A stretch of 64,000 nt of DNA, from the IMG/VR virus record IMGVR_UViG_3300027754_000069, positions 18,689-82,688 of that record; one strand, 5' to 3'. The notes under the pieces were generated by a model. It saw nothing but the letters and a program-made list of their open reading frames with translations. It had not been told where the DNA came from and did not search any database. Both the position numbers and the translations under genes were made by a program. Origin of the DNA: a virus. Every line of letters begins with the position of its first letter. Position 1 is the first letter of the stretch. Below are positions 30,560 to 39,747 of the stretch, in pieces.

Positions 30560-32176
30560 TTATACGTCAGCTTTTTTACTACGACGTCCAAGAGAGGACG
30601 CATCAATTGCTGATTTCTGTGCAAACATTGCACGTTCTTTAGAAGCTAATCGCTTCTTCTTCATTGTTACATCTGCGCCACCTGCAAGAGCAAGCTCTTC
30701 ACGAGCTAGATCTTGAGTGCCACCTTGTTCACCATAGAGACCTGTAAGTCTTTGGTAATCGGCTTGGCTTGCAGCTGCAGACTGGAAGGCTGACTCTGCT
30801 TGAGCACCTTTACCAGATGTGTAAATTTCTTCTGCGAAAGCTTTGTCAGATAGTTGACCAGCACGTGCAGCAGCACCACCGATTTCGGCTGCGCCGTACA
30901 TCTTCTTAGCTTCTTCGGTTGTGTACTTAAACTTAGAGTTAACTAAGTCAAAAGCCTTTTCGCTGTCAAGCATATATGCAGCAAGTTCGCCTTCTGTCCA
31001 ACCGTAATATTCTTTAAGAGCATTCTTAGTGCTGTAATCAGCATTTTGCAAAGCATTCTTTGCAATATTAACACGGTCTGTAAGTTCGCTTACGCTGACT
31101 GAGTTTTCAATAAGACGACGGAAGTCGTCTTGTGTATCATAGAAACCAGTTGGTAATCCAGCCTCACGAAGAATTGATTCGTATCCTTTTTCTGCTTGGA
31201 TGTATTCGTATGGTGTAAGAAGCTTATCGCCAGGTCGACCCTTGCCATCCTTCATACGTGCAGCAATTGTTTCATTTGCAGCAAAACGAGTCTTATATGC
31301 CTCACTGTCATAAATACTATTAAGGATCTGAGCATCGGTTGGCATAATGTTTTCTTCATATACCTTATCGATTGCCTTATTTAATGAATCAATAAATCCA
31401 GCACCAAGACCTGTGTTCTGAAACATCTTTAATACGGAATCTTTAGCACCAAAATCTGTGTATGTATCAACCATGTTGCCCATGGTTCCATCTGACATAA
31501 CCTGCCAGACTTCTACAACTCCACCAGTTTTACGAATAGTCTTTTCGTATGCAACAGTCTTTGCTACTGGCTTATTAAATGTAGCCTGCATTGCTGCAAT
31601 TTGATTAAGCAAATCTGCAATCTGTGTATCAACTGCACCAGTTGCTGCAGTTACTGGATTAACAAATGTTGTAGATCCGCCATAGGTAGCAGTCGAAGTG
31701 CTTGTTGCTGTACTTGTCGCAGTGCTGGTCGCAGTGCTGGTCGCAGTGCTAGTCGCAGTAGAGGTCGCGGTGCTGGTTGATGTTGCTGTTCCAGTATCGC
31801 TTGGTGTATATGGTAAATTTTCAATTGGTGCAGATGGTGCAGCAGGAGCTGCTGGTGCTTTTGGCAGTGGTGGCTCTGTATAAATCTTAGTGCCAGACCA
31901 AATCATAGAACCATTGTTATACTTTGGATTGTTATCAATTGTTGGGTTGATAGCAAGAAGTTCTTTAACTGTCATGCCATTGTCTTTAGCAATTTGCCAG
32001 AATGTATCTCCTGGTTTTACTGTAACAAATTCACGTGGTGCTGGTGCTGAAGCAGCAACTGTACCTGACTTAGATGCAGCGGAAGCATTCTTCTCACTAG
32101 CCGTCATTCCATAATCAGCTACTGCTGACGCAAGCGGTGAATAATCTCCGCCATCTGACATATAATCTCTTGGCAT
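30560..32176 (-). CDS. LysM-containing virion protein with TSTA repeat
   Basis: 538 residues. LysM domain near residues 49-105 (VTVKPGDTFWQIAKDNGMTVKELLAINP) that binds peptidoglycan. Then a linker of Thr-Ser-Thr-Ala repeats (about 132-170), then a long helical C-terminal part rich in Ala, Glu and Lys. Three LysM proteins occur in this unit. Probably part of the internal or ejection assembly that crosses the cell wall (inference). Confidence 0.72.
   Translation of the reverse strand: MPRDYMSDGGDYSPLASAVADYGMTASEKNASAASKSGTVAASAPAPREFVTVKPGDTFWQIAKDNGMTVKELLAINPTIDNNPKYNNGSMIWSGTKIYTEPPLPKAPAAPAAPSAPIENLPYTPSDTGTATSTSTATSTATSTATSTATSTATSTATSTSTATYGGSTTFVNPVTAATGAVDTQIADLLNQIAAMQATFNKPVAKTVAYEKTIRKTGGVVEVWQVMSDGTMGNMVDTYTDFGAKDSVLKMFQNTGLGAGFIDSLNKAIDKVYEENIMPTDAQILNSIYDSEAYKTRFAANETIAARMKDGKGRPGDKLLTPYEYIQAEKGYESILREAGLPTGFYDTQDDFRRLIENSVSVSELTDRVNIAKNALQNADYSTKNALKEYYGWTEGELAAYMLDSEKAFDLVNSKFKYTTEEAKKMYGAAEIGGAAARAGQLSDKAFAEEIYTSGKGAQAESAFQSAAASQADYQRLTGLYGEQGGTQDLAREELALAGGADVTMKKKRLASKERAMFAQKSAIDASSLGRRSKKADV
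31698..31793. repeat. 12-base tandem repeat coding for TSTA
   Basis: About eight copies of a unit close to GTGCTGGTCGCA, encoding the Thr-Ser-Thr-Ala linker on the minus strand of the LysM gene 30560-32176. Copies vary by a few bases. Expected to slip in replication, so length may differ between strains. Confidence 0.8.
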
Positions 32177-32180
32177 TTAC

Positions 32181-33407
32181 TTACCCCAGGAATCCGAAGT
32201 CGCGGAGAATCGTTGATGCAATCTTGGTCTTCTCCTCTTTTGCTGTGCTTGTGTAATCCCAGTTGCCAGAACGACGAGCCATTTTCTTGGCATCGTAAAG
32301 GTTCATGGTTCCAACATTTCCTTTTTCATCTGTGTAGTTAAGGGCTCGTTGTACATAATCATTGTTAAGATCTAGTGAGTTAACATCCTGTTCCCATGTA
32401 TCAGCAATTGCTGTTAACCATGGATCGGCTGCGTCGCGTAGCGTCTTGCCTTGAGATAATTGTGTTGTAAGACCAGGAAACATTGACATTGCTCGCTTTT
32501 GAAGTTCATTATCTAGATCTTCTGCGTTAAGAGTTCCAGCAATAAGACCTTTCATGCTGTTCTCAAACCAGCCTTCGAATCGTGTATTAGACATGCTGTT
32601 AGGGAAACCATATTCCCATGCTCGCTTGTAAAGCTCGTTGGCTACAGTCTCTAATTTGCCAGTTAGGTTATAGATTGTTTTGTCGCCAATAACACTCTTT
32701 TTGCTAAAGTCAATTGCCTTAGACATAATCTTATTAAGAAATTCTTGGTCGTAGCGAACAACCTTTCCATCTTTAATAATAGCTGACTGCATCATTTGCT
32801 GTGCATAATCAATAGCTTGTGCTGCTGTAATGTTTATACCATTACCCATAAATTGCTTAACAATGTTGCTTGCATTAAGTTGCAAGTCTGCAGCGTATTG
32901 ACCTGGGTTAGTTTCTTTATAATAAGCGTATTGACGCTGAGTATCAGTTTGGTTCTTGTACCAAGTAGTACCCTGAATCATCTGAGTCATCAATGCCTCA
33001 GATGTAATTCCTTGTTCAAGGATTGAATTTAAGATATTCTTGAGGCTGTCATCAGCACCAATAACACCAGCAGCAATACCAAACTTGGCTTGTAATGTAG
33101 CCATGTCTAGCTTATCTACGTTTGTTGCAGCCTGTGTTGATGTACTTGTAGATGTTGCAGTAGAAGTTCCAGTACTAGTTCCTGTATTATTGCCACTGGT
33201 TGCATTGTTAACTGCTGTGTTTAAGCCAGTTGATGCACCAGACTGTGTTGGCATCTGAAGGACAGTACCACTAAAGATTGTGCTTCCGCCGTTATATTTT
33301 GGATTAGTCTTTAAGAATGGATTGGCTGCAATAATCTTTGCGGTTGTTGTTCCGTTAGCAGCTGCAATTTTACTAAGCGTATCGCCAGTTTTAACTGTAT
33401 ATGCCAT
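32181..33407 (-). CDS. LysM-containing virion protein
   Basis: 408 residues. N-terminal LysM (YTVKTGDTLSKIAAANGTTTAKIIAANP), then a Thr/Ser-rich linker and a helical C-terminal domain with acidic and aromatic residues. Start ATG overlaps the upstream stop. Role as for the neighbouring LysM proteins: anchoring to the cell wall during entry (inferred). Confidence 0.72.
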   Translation of the reverse strand: MAYTVKTGDTLSKIAAANGTTTAKIIAANPFLKTNPKYNGGSTIFSGTVLQMPTQSGASTGLNTAVNNATSGNNTGTSTGTSTATSTSTSTQAATNVDKLDMATLQAKFGIAAGVIGADDSLKNILNSILEQGITSEALMTQMIQGTTWYKNQTDTQRQYAYYKETNPGQYAADLQLNASNIVKQFMGNGINITAAQAIDYAQQMMQSAIIKDGKVVRYDQEFLNKIMSKAIDFSKKSVIGDKTIYNLTGKLETVANELYKRAWEYGFPNSMSNTRFEGWFENSMKGLIAGTLNAEDLDNELQKRAMSMFPGLTTQLSQGKTLRDAADPWLTAIADTWEQDVNSLDLNNDYVQRALNYTDEKGNVGTMNLYDAKKMARRSGNWDYTSTAKEEKTKIASTILRDFGFLG

Positions 33408-34216
33408 TAGCCACCCACCACATTTCCAATTGCATTAGGATCTTTAAGAAGTTTTTCAACTAAACCTAAGAATGTATTTGCTGCAAATGACTCGGCATAG
33501 TCTGGACGAGACATTGCAAAGTTACGAGCAAACATTGTTGGATCAAATCCAGTAGTCTGTGTTCCAGTTGTTGCAGTTGAACCTAATGTATTCTTACCTT
33601 TAGGAGCAGTAGTTGTAGTTGAACCAGTAAATACTGAAGGTTCTTTTTTAGCTGCTGCATTAACACCTGCAGTGTATGCATCAATTTCAGACTGTGTCGC
33701 TCTGCGACCAAGTCTGCGCTCCATCTCATCGCTGATTTGTTGAGCAGCAGATGAACCACTGTACTGTGTAACACGTGAATCTTTCTGAGCCTGTGTTCCA
33801 TACTTAGGACCAGAACTTTCAGTTCGATATAAAGATGGGTCCATTACATTAAGATATTCAAATGGATTACCACTGGTACTACCTAGTGATTGTGTCCAAC
33901 CAACTGCATCATTCCAAACAACCTGTGCATATTTTTTAGCTATACCTTTACGTGCAAGATCTGCAATAAAGTCATTATATAAAGATTTGTTCTTAGTAGG
34001 TAGATACTTAAACCAGTCTTTAGCTTCATCTGGTGAGGCAAAACGTGCAGGTGGTAGACCTGGCAATTGAATGCCAGGAACGTTAGGAGCAAATGATGGG
34101 TATGATGAACTTGTTCCAGTGTTTGTTACAACTGGTCTTGTTTTAGAACCTGCTGCATACGCAGCAGTTCCTGGTACAAGGCTTTCACCATTGGGACCGT
34201 ATCTTAGTTCAGCCAT
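33407..34216 (-). CDS. Virion-associated protein (269 residues)
   Basis: Start MAELRYGPNGES at 34216 (TAATG with the upstream gene); the frame is open to 34264. N-terminal half Pro/Thr-rich and disordered; the middle contains DDEAKDWFKYLPTKNKSLYNDFIADLA-like helices, then IAKKYAQVVWNDAVGW. C-terminus NFAMSRPDYAESFAANTFLGLVEKLL. Probably an internal virion component. Function not recognised. Confidence 0.6.
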   Translation of the reverse strand: MAELRYGPNGESLVPGTAAYAAGSKTRPVVTNTGTSSSYPSFAPNVPGIQLPGLPPARFASPDEAKDWFKYLPTKNKSLYNDFIADLARKGIAKKYAQVVWNDAVGWTQSLGSTSGNPFEYLNVMDPSLYRTESSGPKYGTQAQKDSRVTQYSGSSAAQQISDEMERRLGRRATQSEIDAYTAGVNAAAKKEPSVFTGSTTTTAPKGKNTLGSTATTGTQTTGFDPTMFARNFAMSRPDYAESFAANTFLGLVEKLLKDPNAIGNVVGG

Positions 34217-37200
34217 TATGAAGCCACCAATTCTGTACTTAGTTCGGGCATGTTCTCTAACCACCTTGCTGCAAATGTTGAAAAGTCATCGCTTGCAACT
34301 TGCATAAAGTTATAATGAAATTGCGAGAACTGTGCTTTAAGATCTGCTTTACGAGCATCGCTGCTCATTGCTTGGGCATACTGTTGTTTGAATGCGTTAG
34401 CTTGGGTTAACCAGTAGGCAATTTCTGTCCACTTGTCACCTTTACCATCGGCATATTGTCTCCACTTAGGATCATTAGCAATCTCCTGGATTGCTGGAAC
34501 TGTTACGCCCCAGAAATCTCTTTGGCTTGCTGAACGATTATCAGCCCAACCTGGAAAGTCTGTTTGGATTGCTTTAACCATTCGGTCATACTCTGCTTTA
34601 ATACCAAGTGATTGGTATCTAACTTGATATGACGAAGTAACTCCATATTGAGCCATAACTGAATCACGCCACTCTGTGGCTTTCTGATATTCAGCCCACC
34701 CACGGCGTGATTCAATGTCAACTCTTAGTTCTTCTGCACTCTTCTTTTGAGTAAGAGGAGAGTTATATCCGCCAGGGAAATTTAATCTCTTGTAGATTGC
34801 AGCGATCTCAGTTGAATATTCATCTGTTAACTCACCATATCCAGCAGATAACATTGATGCGTATTTAGTATCCCAACGACCAATCTTTTCAAGAAGGGCT
34901 GGGTTATTACGAATCATTTTAATATCTGAGTAGTTTGCAGCTACACCAGCAATGTTCTTTTGGTTTGAACCAATCAAAGCAATGGAGTCAATGCCCCATT
35001 CTTCTTCCATCTTCTTCTGCGCTAGGTCGTAGTCGCCACCAAACTGAGTAAGTAGGTCGCTGTAATACTGTGTAGCAGCACGAGTTACTGGATCAAAAGT
35101 TGTTGAGATAGGAGCAAAGAATTGAACCACAGAACGGATGAAAGACATATTACCTGCTGCTTTAGCAGCAACCGCCATGCTAGGAGGTTCGCCTGTACGT
35201 CCATTGCGATCCCATTCTGAATAAAGAACGCGATAGTTAGTAAACACTTCATCGACGAATCGATCACTACGCAGTATGCCAATCTTATCCAGTGCTGAAC
35301 GTAAATAGCCTGGAGCAATTGTATTAACTGCTGTGCTTACTAGGTTGCCACCTTCTTGTGGGTAACCACCATAAAGAATACTGTTTTCATAAAAGTCATC
35401 ACCAAATGTGGAACGTATGTTCTTTGCAATGTCTTCACCATGAATTGTCCATAAACCAAAAGGTGCTGTAAATCCATCTTTAACAAGTTGTGAAATTCCA
35501 ACGGTTCCAAACCAAGACACGCTTGGATCTGCAATCATGAATTCCATTTGCTTTGGATTCCATTTAAGCCCACCACCACGTGAGTCTGTATATGGCTTAA
35601 GCGCATCCTTTGCCCACTGAGGGAGCTTGTCTCCCAATGGAAGCGGATACTTAACGTTTACCTGAGTCCCTGGTGGAACATCTGACATCTTTGCATATGT
35701 GTTTCCATCTTGGTCTTCGTATGCTTCAAAGTTATCAAAAGCATTAGCAATACCGTTATACCAATATGCATTCATTGGGTTCTTAGCCATCAATTTCATG
35801 GCAACTACCTGGCTATTAAAGAACGCTAGAGGGAATGACATTGCAAAACGAGCAGCGTACATACCATTGGTAAGGCGACGTGATGAATACAGTGTTTGTT
35901 CCACACGTGCTAGTGCATTACGATAGGCAACCTGACGCATCTGGTTATTAACCACTGCATCTGATGGGTCAATGCCAGCACGTTGTGCTGCATTGATAAG
36001 TGTTCGCATTTCATCTCTTGTGTAATTCAAGAAGAGTGGATTACGAACCATTCTATTTTCAGATAACGCAAGAACGCGCCATGCTGCATCAGTAACTCCA
36101 GCTAAATTAGCAAATCTCTTTTCAGCCCAGTTCAAATCATTAAGATTAATGTTTGGACCTTCAATAGACTCAAGTAGATCTGGTCTATTGCGAAGAAGGA
36201 TTTCTGTTTCCTTGATTGAAACATCTCGTTCTAGGATAAGTTTACGTAGTTCTTCGCTTGGATACATCTTACGAAGCTTGTCGCTTGTTGTGCTAATCCA
36301 TGATGCAAATTCATCTTGAGTCATTTGATGACCAGCACGTGATGACATACGACGTCGGTATTCTTTACCAGCATCACCTGTATAAAGCCATTTAAGAATC
36401 TGTCCGTCTGATTCACCACGCATCATCATGCCTAAAGGCATCTCAAGTTCGTTACGAATCTGACGATTAGCAATATGTGCTAACGCATTCCAATAAGGCT
36501 TACCCTCGTTACGCTTGATTGTGACAAATCGTGAGCCTTCTGCACGTAGACGACGGCTATATTCAGCCTGCATAGATGTACTATAAAAGTTTTGTGTTGA
36601 ATCGATCTCAGACATGTAGGCTTTAGCACCACGAATGTTGGGATCTGCAAGACCTGCAATTGCATATTCTTTACCATTAACAATAATGACTTCTGCTTCT
36701 TGACCTAGCAGTTTACGATTGCGTAAAGCACCTTGTGCTTTAGCCTCGTCTGAAATAAGAGCACGTTTCTTTTCAATAAGAACTGAAAGACCATTAACAG
36801 CCTGTCCAGTGCGATCTAATTCATCGGTTGCCTTGTAGAAAGCATCTTGTGCTTTCCAAAGTTCGTAATCTGCTGCATGTTTTGCAGCATCTGCTTGTGC
36901 TTGTGTAGCTTTAGTAGCCTTTTTGGCTAGTGCTTCAGCTTTTGCTTGCGCTGTACGTGCTGCTTGCCATGCCATTTCGGCTGCATCAAAATTCTTTTGT
37001 GCTACTTCCCATGGTTCAACAGCAATTTTAAGATCACCAGCAAGGATATCCATCTCTTTGAGGACGGCTTTCTCTTGACGTCGTGATGCTGCGCTATTAG
37101 TTCCAGGAATCCAACGCTTTGCTTGTTCTGCACGTAGGCTTGTATTGTGAACAATGTTCTGTACACCAGGCATTCCGTTTTTTACAAGTTCCATTGATTC

Positions 37201-39171
37201 AAGTGCCATACTTCCACGAGCAAATGGATCAACCATTGAGTTCTTTGGGATGTATGCAAAGCGAAGTAGGTTTAAGTTGTTAAATACCATATTGGCTGTG
37301 TCAAGAACTTGACCTACAGCCATTCCAACCTTAGAGGCAAATGCTCCAAGCTCTTGACCTTTAGTAATTGGTGCTCTTGCACCAAGTGAACGCTTAGTAT
37401 TTACAATAACTTCAATTTCTAACTTACGGAAATCAAGCATTGGTACAGTCTGAGCTTCATTTGATACAGCAAAGAAGTTGGTTACGTTAAGGTTTCCATC
37501 TTCATCTGGTATAAATCCATGCTTAGTTGCATATTGGGTTAATGTTTGGCGACGCTCACTAACTCCAGCATGCCATTTAGTAATTTGGTCTACTGCATCT
37601 TTGTTAGTTTTGATATCATCGATACCACGAACACCGTAATTATTAGCAAGTCTAATCATGACTTGTTGTTCTACTTGCGCAAGAGCCATTGCTCGTTGAG
37701 TATCATCCTGTGCTGCAAGGAACTTCTCAACCATATCGCGCTTAAACTTTGCACCTTCTGAACCGCGCAGCATTTGCAAACGGTTAAGGTCTGATAGTAA
37801 ATCATTGGCTGCTTCAAACCTACGTGGGTTAGAAACATTGATGTGACCTTGTGGTCGACCTGAACCCACCCATGCAATAGCACGTACGGCACGATCGTAA
37901 ACATCTGTTTGATATACAGTTGAACGCCAGCCTTCGCCACCGTCTCGACCAAATAGTTTGATGTCACCATACTTAGCTTGCAAAGCAAGCTTTTGCTTAC
38001 CGAGGTTTAGCTTTTCTAATACGCCATACTTACCTGGTTGATAACTTTCAAGTACGCCACTAGTTGCTTTAGACATAAAGTCATCAAGTGCATCAGAAAA
38101 TTTAGGATCAGATGCTCGCTTGGCGTCAATGATAGCCTGATAGCGAGTTGTCAACTTAGGACTGATTGCATCTAATCCAATTTTAGAAAAATCTGAAATT
38201 GGTTCAAATCGGTTAATGCCATAATTGTCAATATGGTCAGCAAGTACTGGCTTGCTTTGCATTAAACGCATGAATGCTGCAGTATCACCACGTTCGGCAA
38301 GCAAGTAATCTCCAACATCTCGATGATTATCAAGACGAGAGACGATTGTTGCTGTGCGATATGGGTTTGCAGTTTCTGAAATCAAAGGATTCGCAGCAAG
38401 ACGAGTTAGATTTGTCTCTTTAACTGCGTCATCAATAAGAACACCAAGACCAGATGTAGGTGCTTCGCCAGTTTTGGCAGCAGCCCAAGCAACAGTATCC
38501 TCAACTTTAGCGCGGAATGTATTCATATCTGCAGTTGTAAGAATCTTTTTTGATCCAACTGCAGTCTTTACACCTGCACGAGTTATTGCTCCAGCACCTT
38601 TAGTACCAAGCAATGCGAGAGTTAAATCTGTTCCACCTGATGCAACAATTCCAAGCCATTCATCTCTGAATGCATTGTCTCGTTGTTTGTCATCAAAGAC
38701 GTTAAAGTTGCTGTCCATGAATGTAGGAGTAATTGCATCTGGTAATACAGATCCAACAACTCCTCCTACAGATGTGGCAAGAGCCTGACCCATTGAGATC
38801 TTCTTGGCTTGCTGGGATGCGTATCTAAAACTAGATACGCCCTTGCCTTGACCAAGAGCTTGTGGAACAAGAAGAGCAGTAGAGACACCCTGTGTAATAG
38901 GTTGAACTACGTATTTGCCTACTGTCTCCATAACCTTCATGGCTGGATTTACAATAAAACCAAATGGACTATTCTTTGCCTTTTCAATTCCAGAAGCAAT
39001 CTTAGGAACAATAGCTTTTTCAATTCCACCGACTTTAGTATTATCAAACTGTTGTTTCTTAAAAGAATCTACAGGTGAATACGTTGGTCCAGGGGCGGTT
39101 GCTGGTGTTTCAGCGTAGTACTTATCCCACCAGTTGGGAGTTGGTGTTGGCTGTGGTTGCATCTGCGACAT
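34216..39171 (-). CDS. Giant internal virion/ejection protein (1651 residues)
   Basis: Largest gene. N-terminal Pro-rich stretch with hydrophobic segments and Gly (about 50-130), suggesting membrane interaction, then long mixed helical regions with coiled-coil (about 760-860, Ala/Lys/Glu rich) and a C-terminal alpha-rich part. No enzyme motif recognised. Position between portal and capsid genes and size match the large core proteins of short-tailed phages, which are ejected to form a channel. This function is inferred from size and place. Starts ATG at 39171, overlapping the previous gene by 50 bases. Confidence 0.62.
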   Translation of the reverse strand: MSQMQPQPTPTPNWWDKYYAETPATAPGPTYSPVDSFKKQQFDNTKVGGIEKAIVPKIASGIEKAKNSPFGFIVNPAMKVMETVGKYVVQPITQGVSTALLVPQALGQGKGVSSFRYASQQAKKISMGQALATSVGGVVGSVLPDAITPTFMDSNFNVFDDKQRDNAFRDEWLGIVASGGTDLTLALLGTKGAGAITRAGVKTAVGSKKILTTADMNTFRAKVEDTVAWAAAKTGEAPTSGLGVLIDDAVKETNLTRLAANPLISETANPYRTATIVSRLDNHRDVGDYLLAERGDTAAFMRLMQSKPVLADHIDNYGINRFEPISDFSKIGLDAISPKLTTRYQAIIDAKRASDPKFSDALDDFMSKATSGVLESYQPGKYGVLEKLNLGKQKLALQAKYGDIKLFGRDGGEGWRSTVYQTDVYDRAVRAIAWVGSGRPQGHINVSNPRRFEAANDLLSDLNRLQMLRGSEGAKFKRDMVEKFLAAQDDTQRAMALAQVEQQVMIRLANNYGVRGIDDIKTNKDAVDQITKWHAGVSERRQTLTQYATKHGFIPDEDGNLNVTNFFAVSNEAQTVPMLDFRKLEIEVIVNTKRSLGARAPITKGQELGAFASKVGMAVGQVLDTANMVFNNLNLLRFAYIPKNSMVDPFARGSMALESMELVKNGMPGVQNIVHNTSLRAEQAKRWIPGTNSAASRRQEKAVLKEMDILAGDLKIAVEPWEVAQKNFDAAEMAWQAARTAQAKAEALAKKATKATQAQADAAKHAADYELWKAQDAFYKATDELDRTGQAVNGLSVLIEKKRALISDEAKAQGALRNRKLLGQEAEVIIVNGKEYAIAGLADPNIRGAKAYMSEIDSTQNFYSTSMQAEYSRRLRAEGSRFVTIKRNEGKPYWNALAHIANRQIRNELEMPLGMMMRGESDGQILKWLYTGDAGKEYRRRMSSRAGHQMTQDEFASWISTTSDKLRKMYPSEELRKLILERDVSIKETEILLRNRPDLLESIEGPNINLNDLNWAEKRFANLAGVTDAAWRVLALSENRMVRNPLFLNYTRDEMRTLINAAQRAGIDPSDAVVNNQMRQVAYRNALARVEQTLYSSRRLTNGMYAARFAMSFPLAFFNSQVVAMKLMAKNPMNAYWYNGIANAFDNFEAYEDQDGNTYAKMSDVPPGTQVNVKYPLPLGDKLPQWAKDALKPYTDSRGGGLKWNPKQMEFMIADPSVSWFGTVGISQLVKDGFTAPFGLWTIHGEDIAKNIRSTFGDDFYENSILYGGYPQEGGNLVSTAVNTIAPGYLRSALDKIGILRSDRFVDEVFTNYRVLYSEWDRNGRTGEPPSMAVAAKAAGNMSFIRSVVQFFAPISTTFDPVTRAATQYYSDLLTQFGGDYDLAQKKMEEEWGIDSIALIGSNQKNIAGVAANYSDIKMIRNNPALLEKIGRWDTKYASMLSAGYGELTDEYSTEIAAIYKRLNFPGGYNSPLTQKKSAEELRVDIESRRGWAEYQKATEWRDSVMAQYGVTSSYQVRYQSLGIKAEYDRMVKAIQTDFPGWADNRSASQRDFWGVTVPAIQEIANDPKWRQYADGKGDKWTEIAYWLTQANAFKQQYAQAMSSDARKADLKAQFSQFHYNFMQVASDDFSTFAARWLENMPELSTELVAS

Positions 39172-39328
39172 TAGTCATTCCCCCTTCTGGAGCTGTAGTT
39201 AATTCATTAAGTAAATCAATGCGATCACTATCAGACTCAAAAGGAAAACGAGCTAAATCCCATGCTACTGGAGCCAACTCAAACCCAAGATACTCGAGGT
39301 TCTCCTCGAACTTCTTGAATACTTTCAT
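39122..39328 (-). CDS. Small acidic protein (68 residues)
   Basis: MKVFKKFEENLEYLGFELAPVAWDLARFPFESD. Overlaps the end of the giant-gene start by 50 bases and is preceded by the 138-residue gene. The overlap is long, so either this gene is real or the giant protein starts later. Confidence 0.5.
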   Translation of the reverse strand: MKVFKKFEENLEYLGFELAPVAWDLARFPFESDSDRIDLLNELTTAPEGGMTNVADATTANTNSQLVG

Positions 39329-39741
39329 TCAGTTTGACTCCGTAGATATTTAACAAATGCTTTCATTGTTCCAGTTGAATTAGGTGAATCTGCAAACTGC
39401 ATCATTAGAGGTAGATACTTTTGTAACGCAGTTAAGTCTCCTACTTGTACATCACTGGGTGCTTTAAGTCCTAGTACTTCACTGCCTGGACCTGGACCAG
39501 CATCAACACCTGCAGTAACAGGTTCGTTTGGTCGGTTAGTTTGCGCAGATAACGGAATAACACTGCCTAATGGATTAGCAGATTTTGCCATTGGTGCGCC
39601 CGCCTGTTGTGCAAGAAAATCCTTTTGCTCGCCATAGGCTGCATTAGGTAATCTTTTAGCACCCTGCGCTGGGATATCTGGTCGCTTGGAAAACTTTCCA
39701 GGACCAGATACCGCGCCAGGATTGGGTTGCAACATAGACAT
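39325..39741 (-). CDS. Pro/Ala-rich virion-region protein (138 residues)
   Basis: MSMLQPNPGAVSGPGKFSKRPD and a C-terminal helical stretch LTALQKYLPLMMQFADSPNSTGTMKAFVKYL. The N-terminal half is disordered. Coupled to neighbours by overlap. Function unknown. Confidence 0.6.
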   Translation of the reverse strand: MSMLQPNPGAVSGPGKFSKRPDIPAQGAKRLPNAAYGEQKDFLAQQAGAPMAKSANPLGSVIPLSAQTNRPNEPVTAGVDAGPGPGSEVLGLKAPSDVQVGDLTALQKYLPLMMQFADSPNSTGTMKAFVKYLRSQTE

Positions 39742-39747
39742 GAATTA

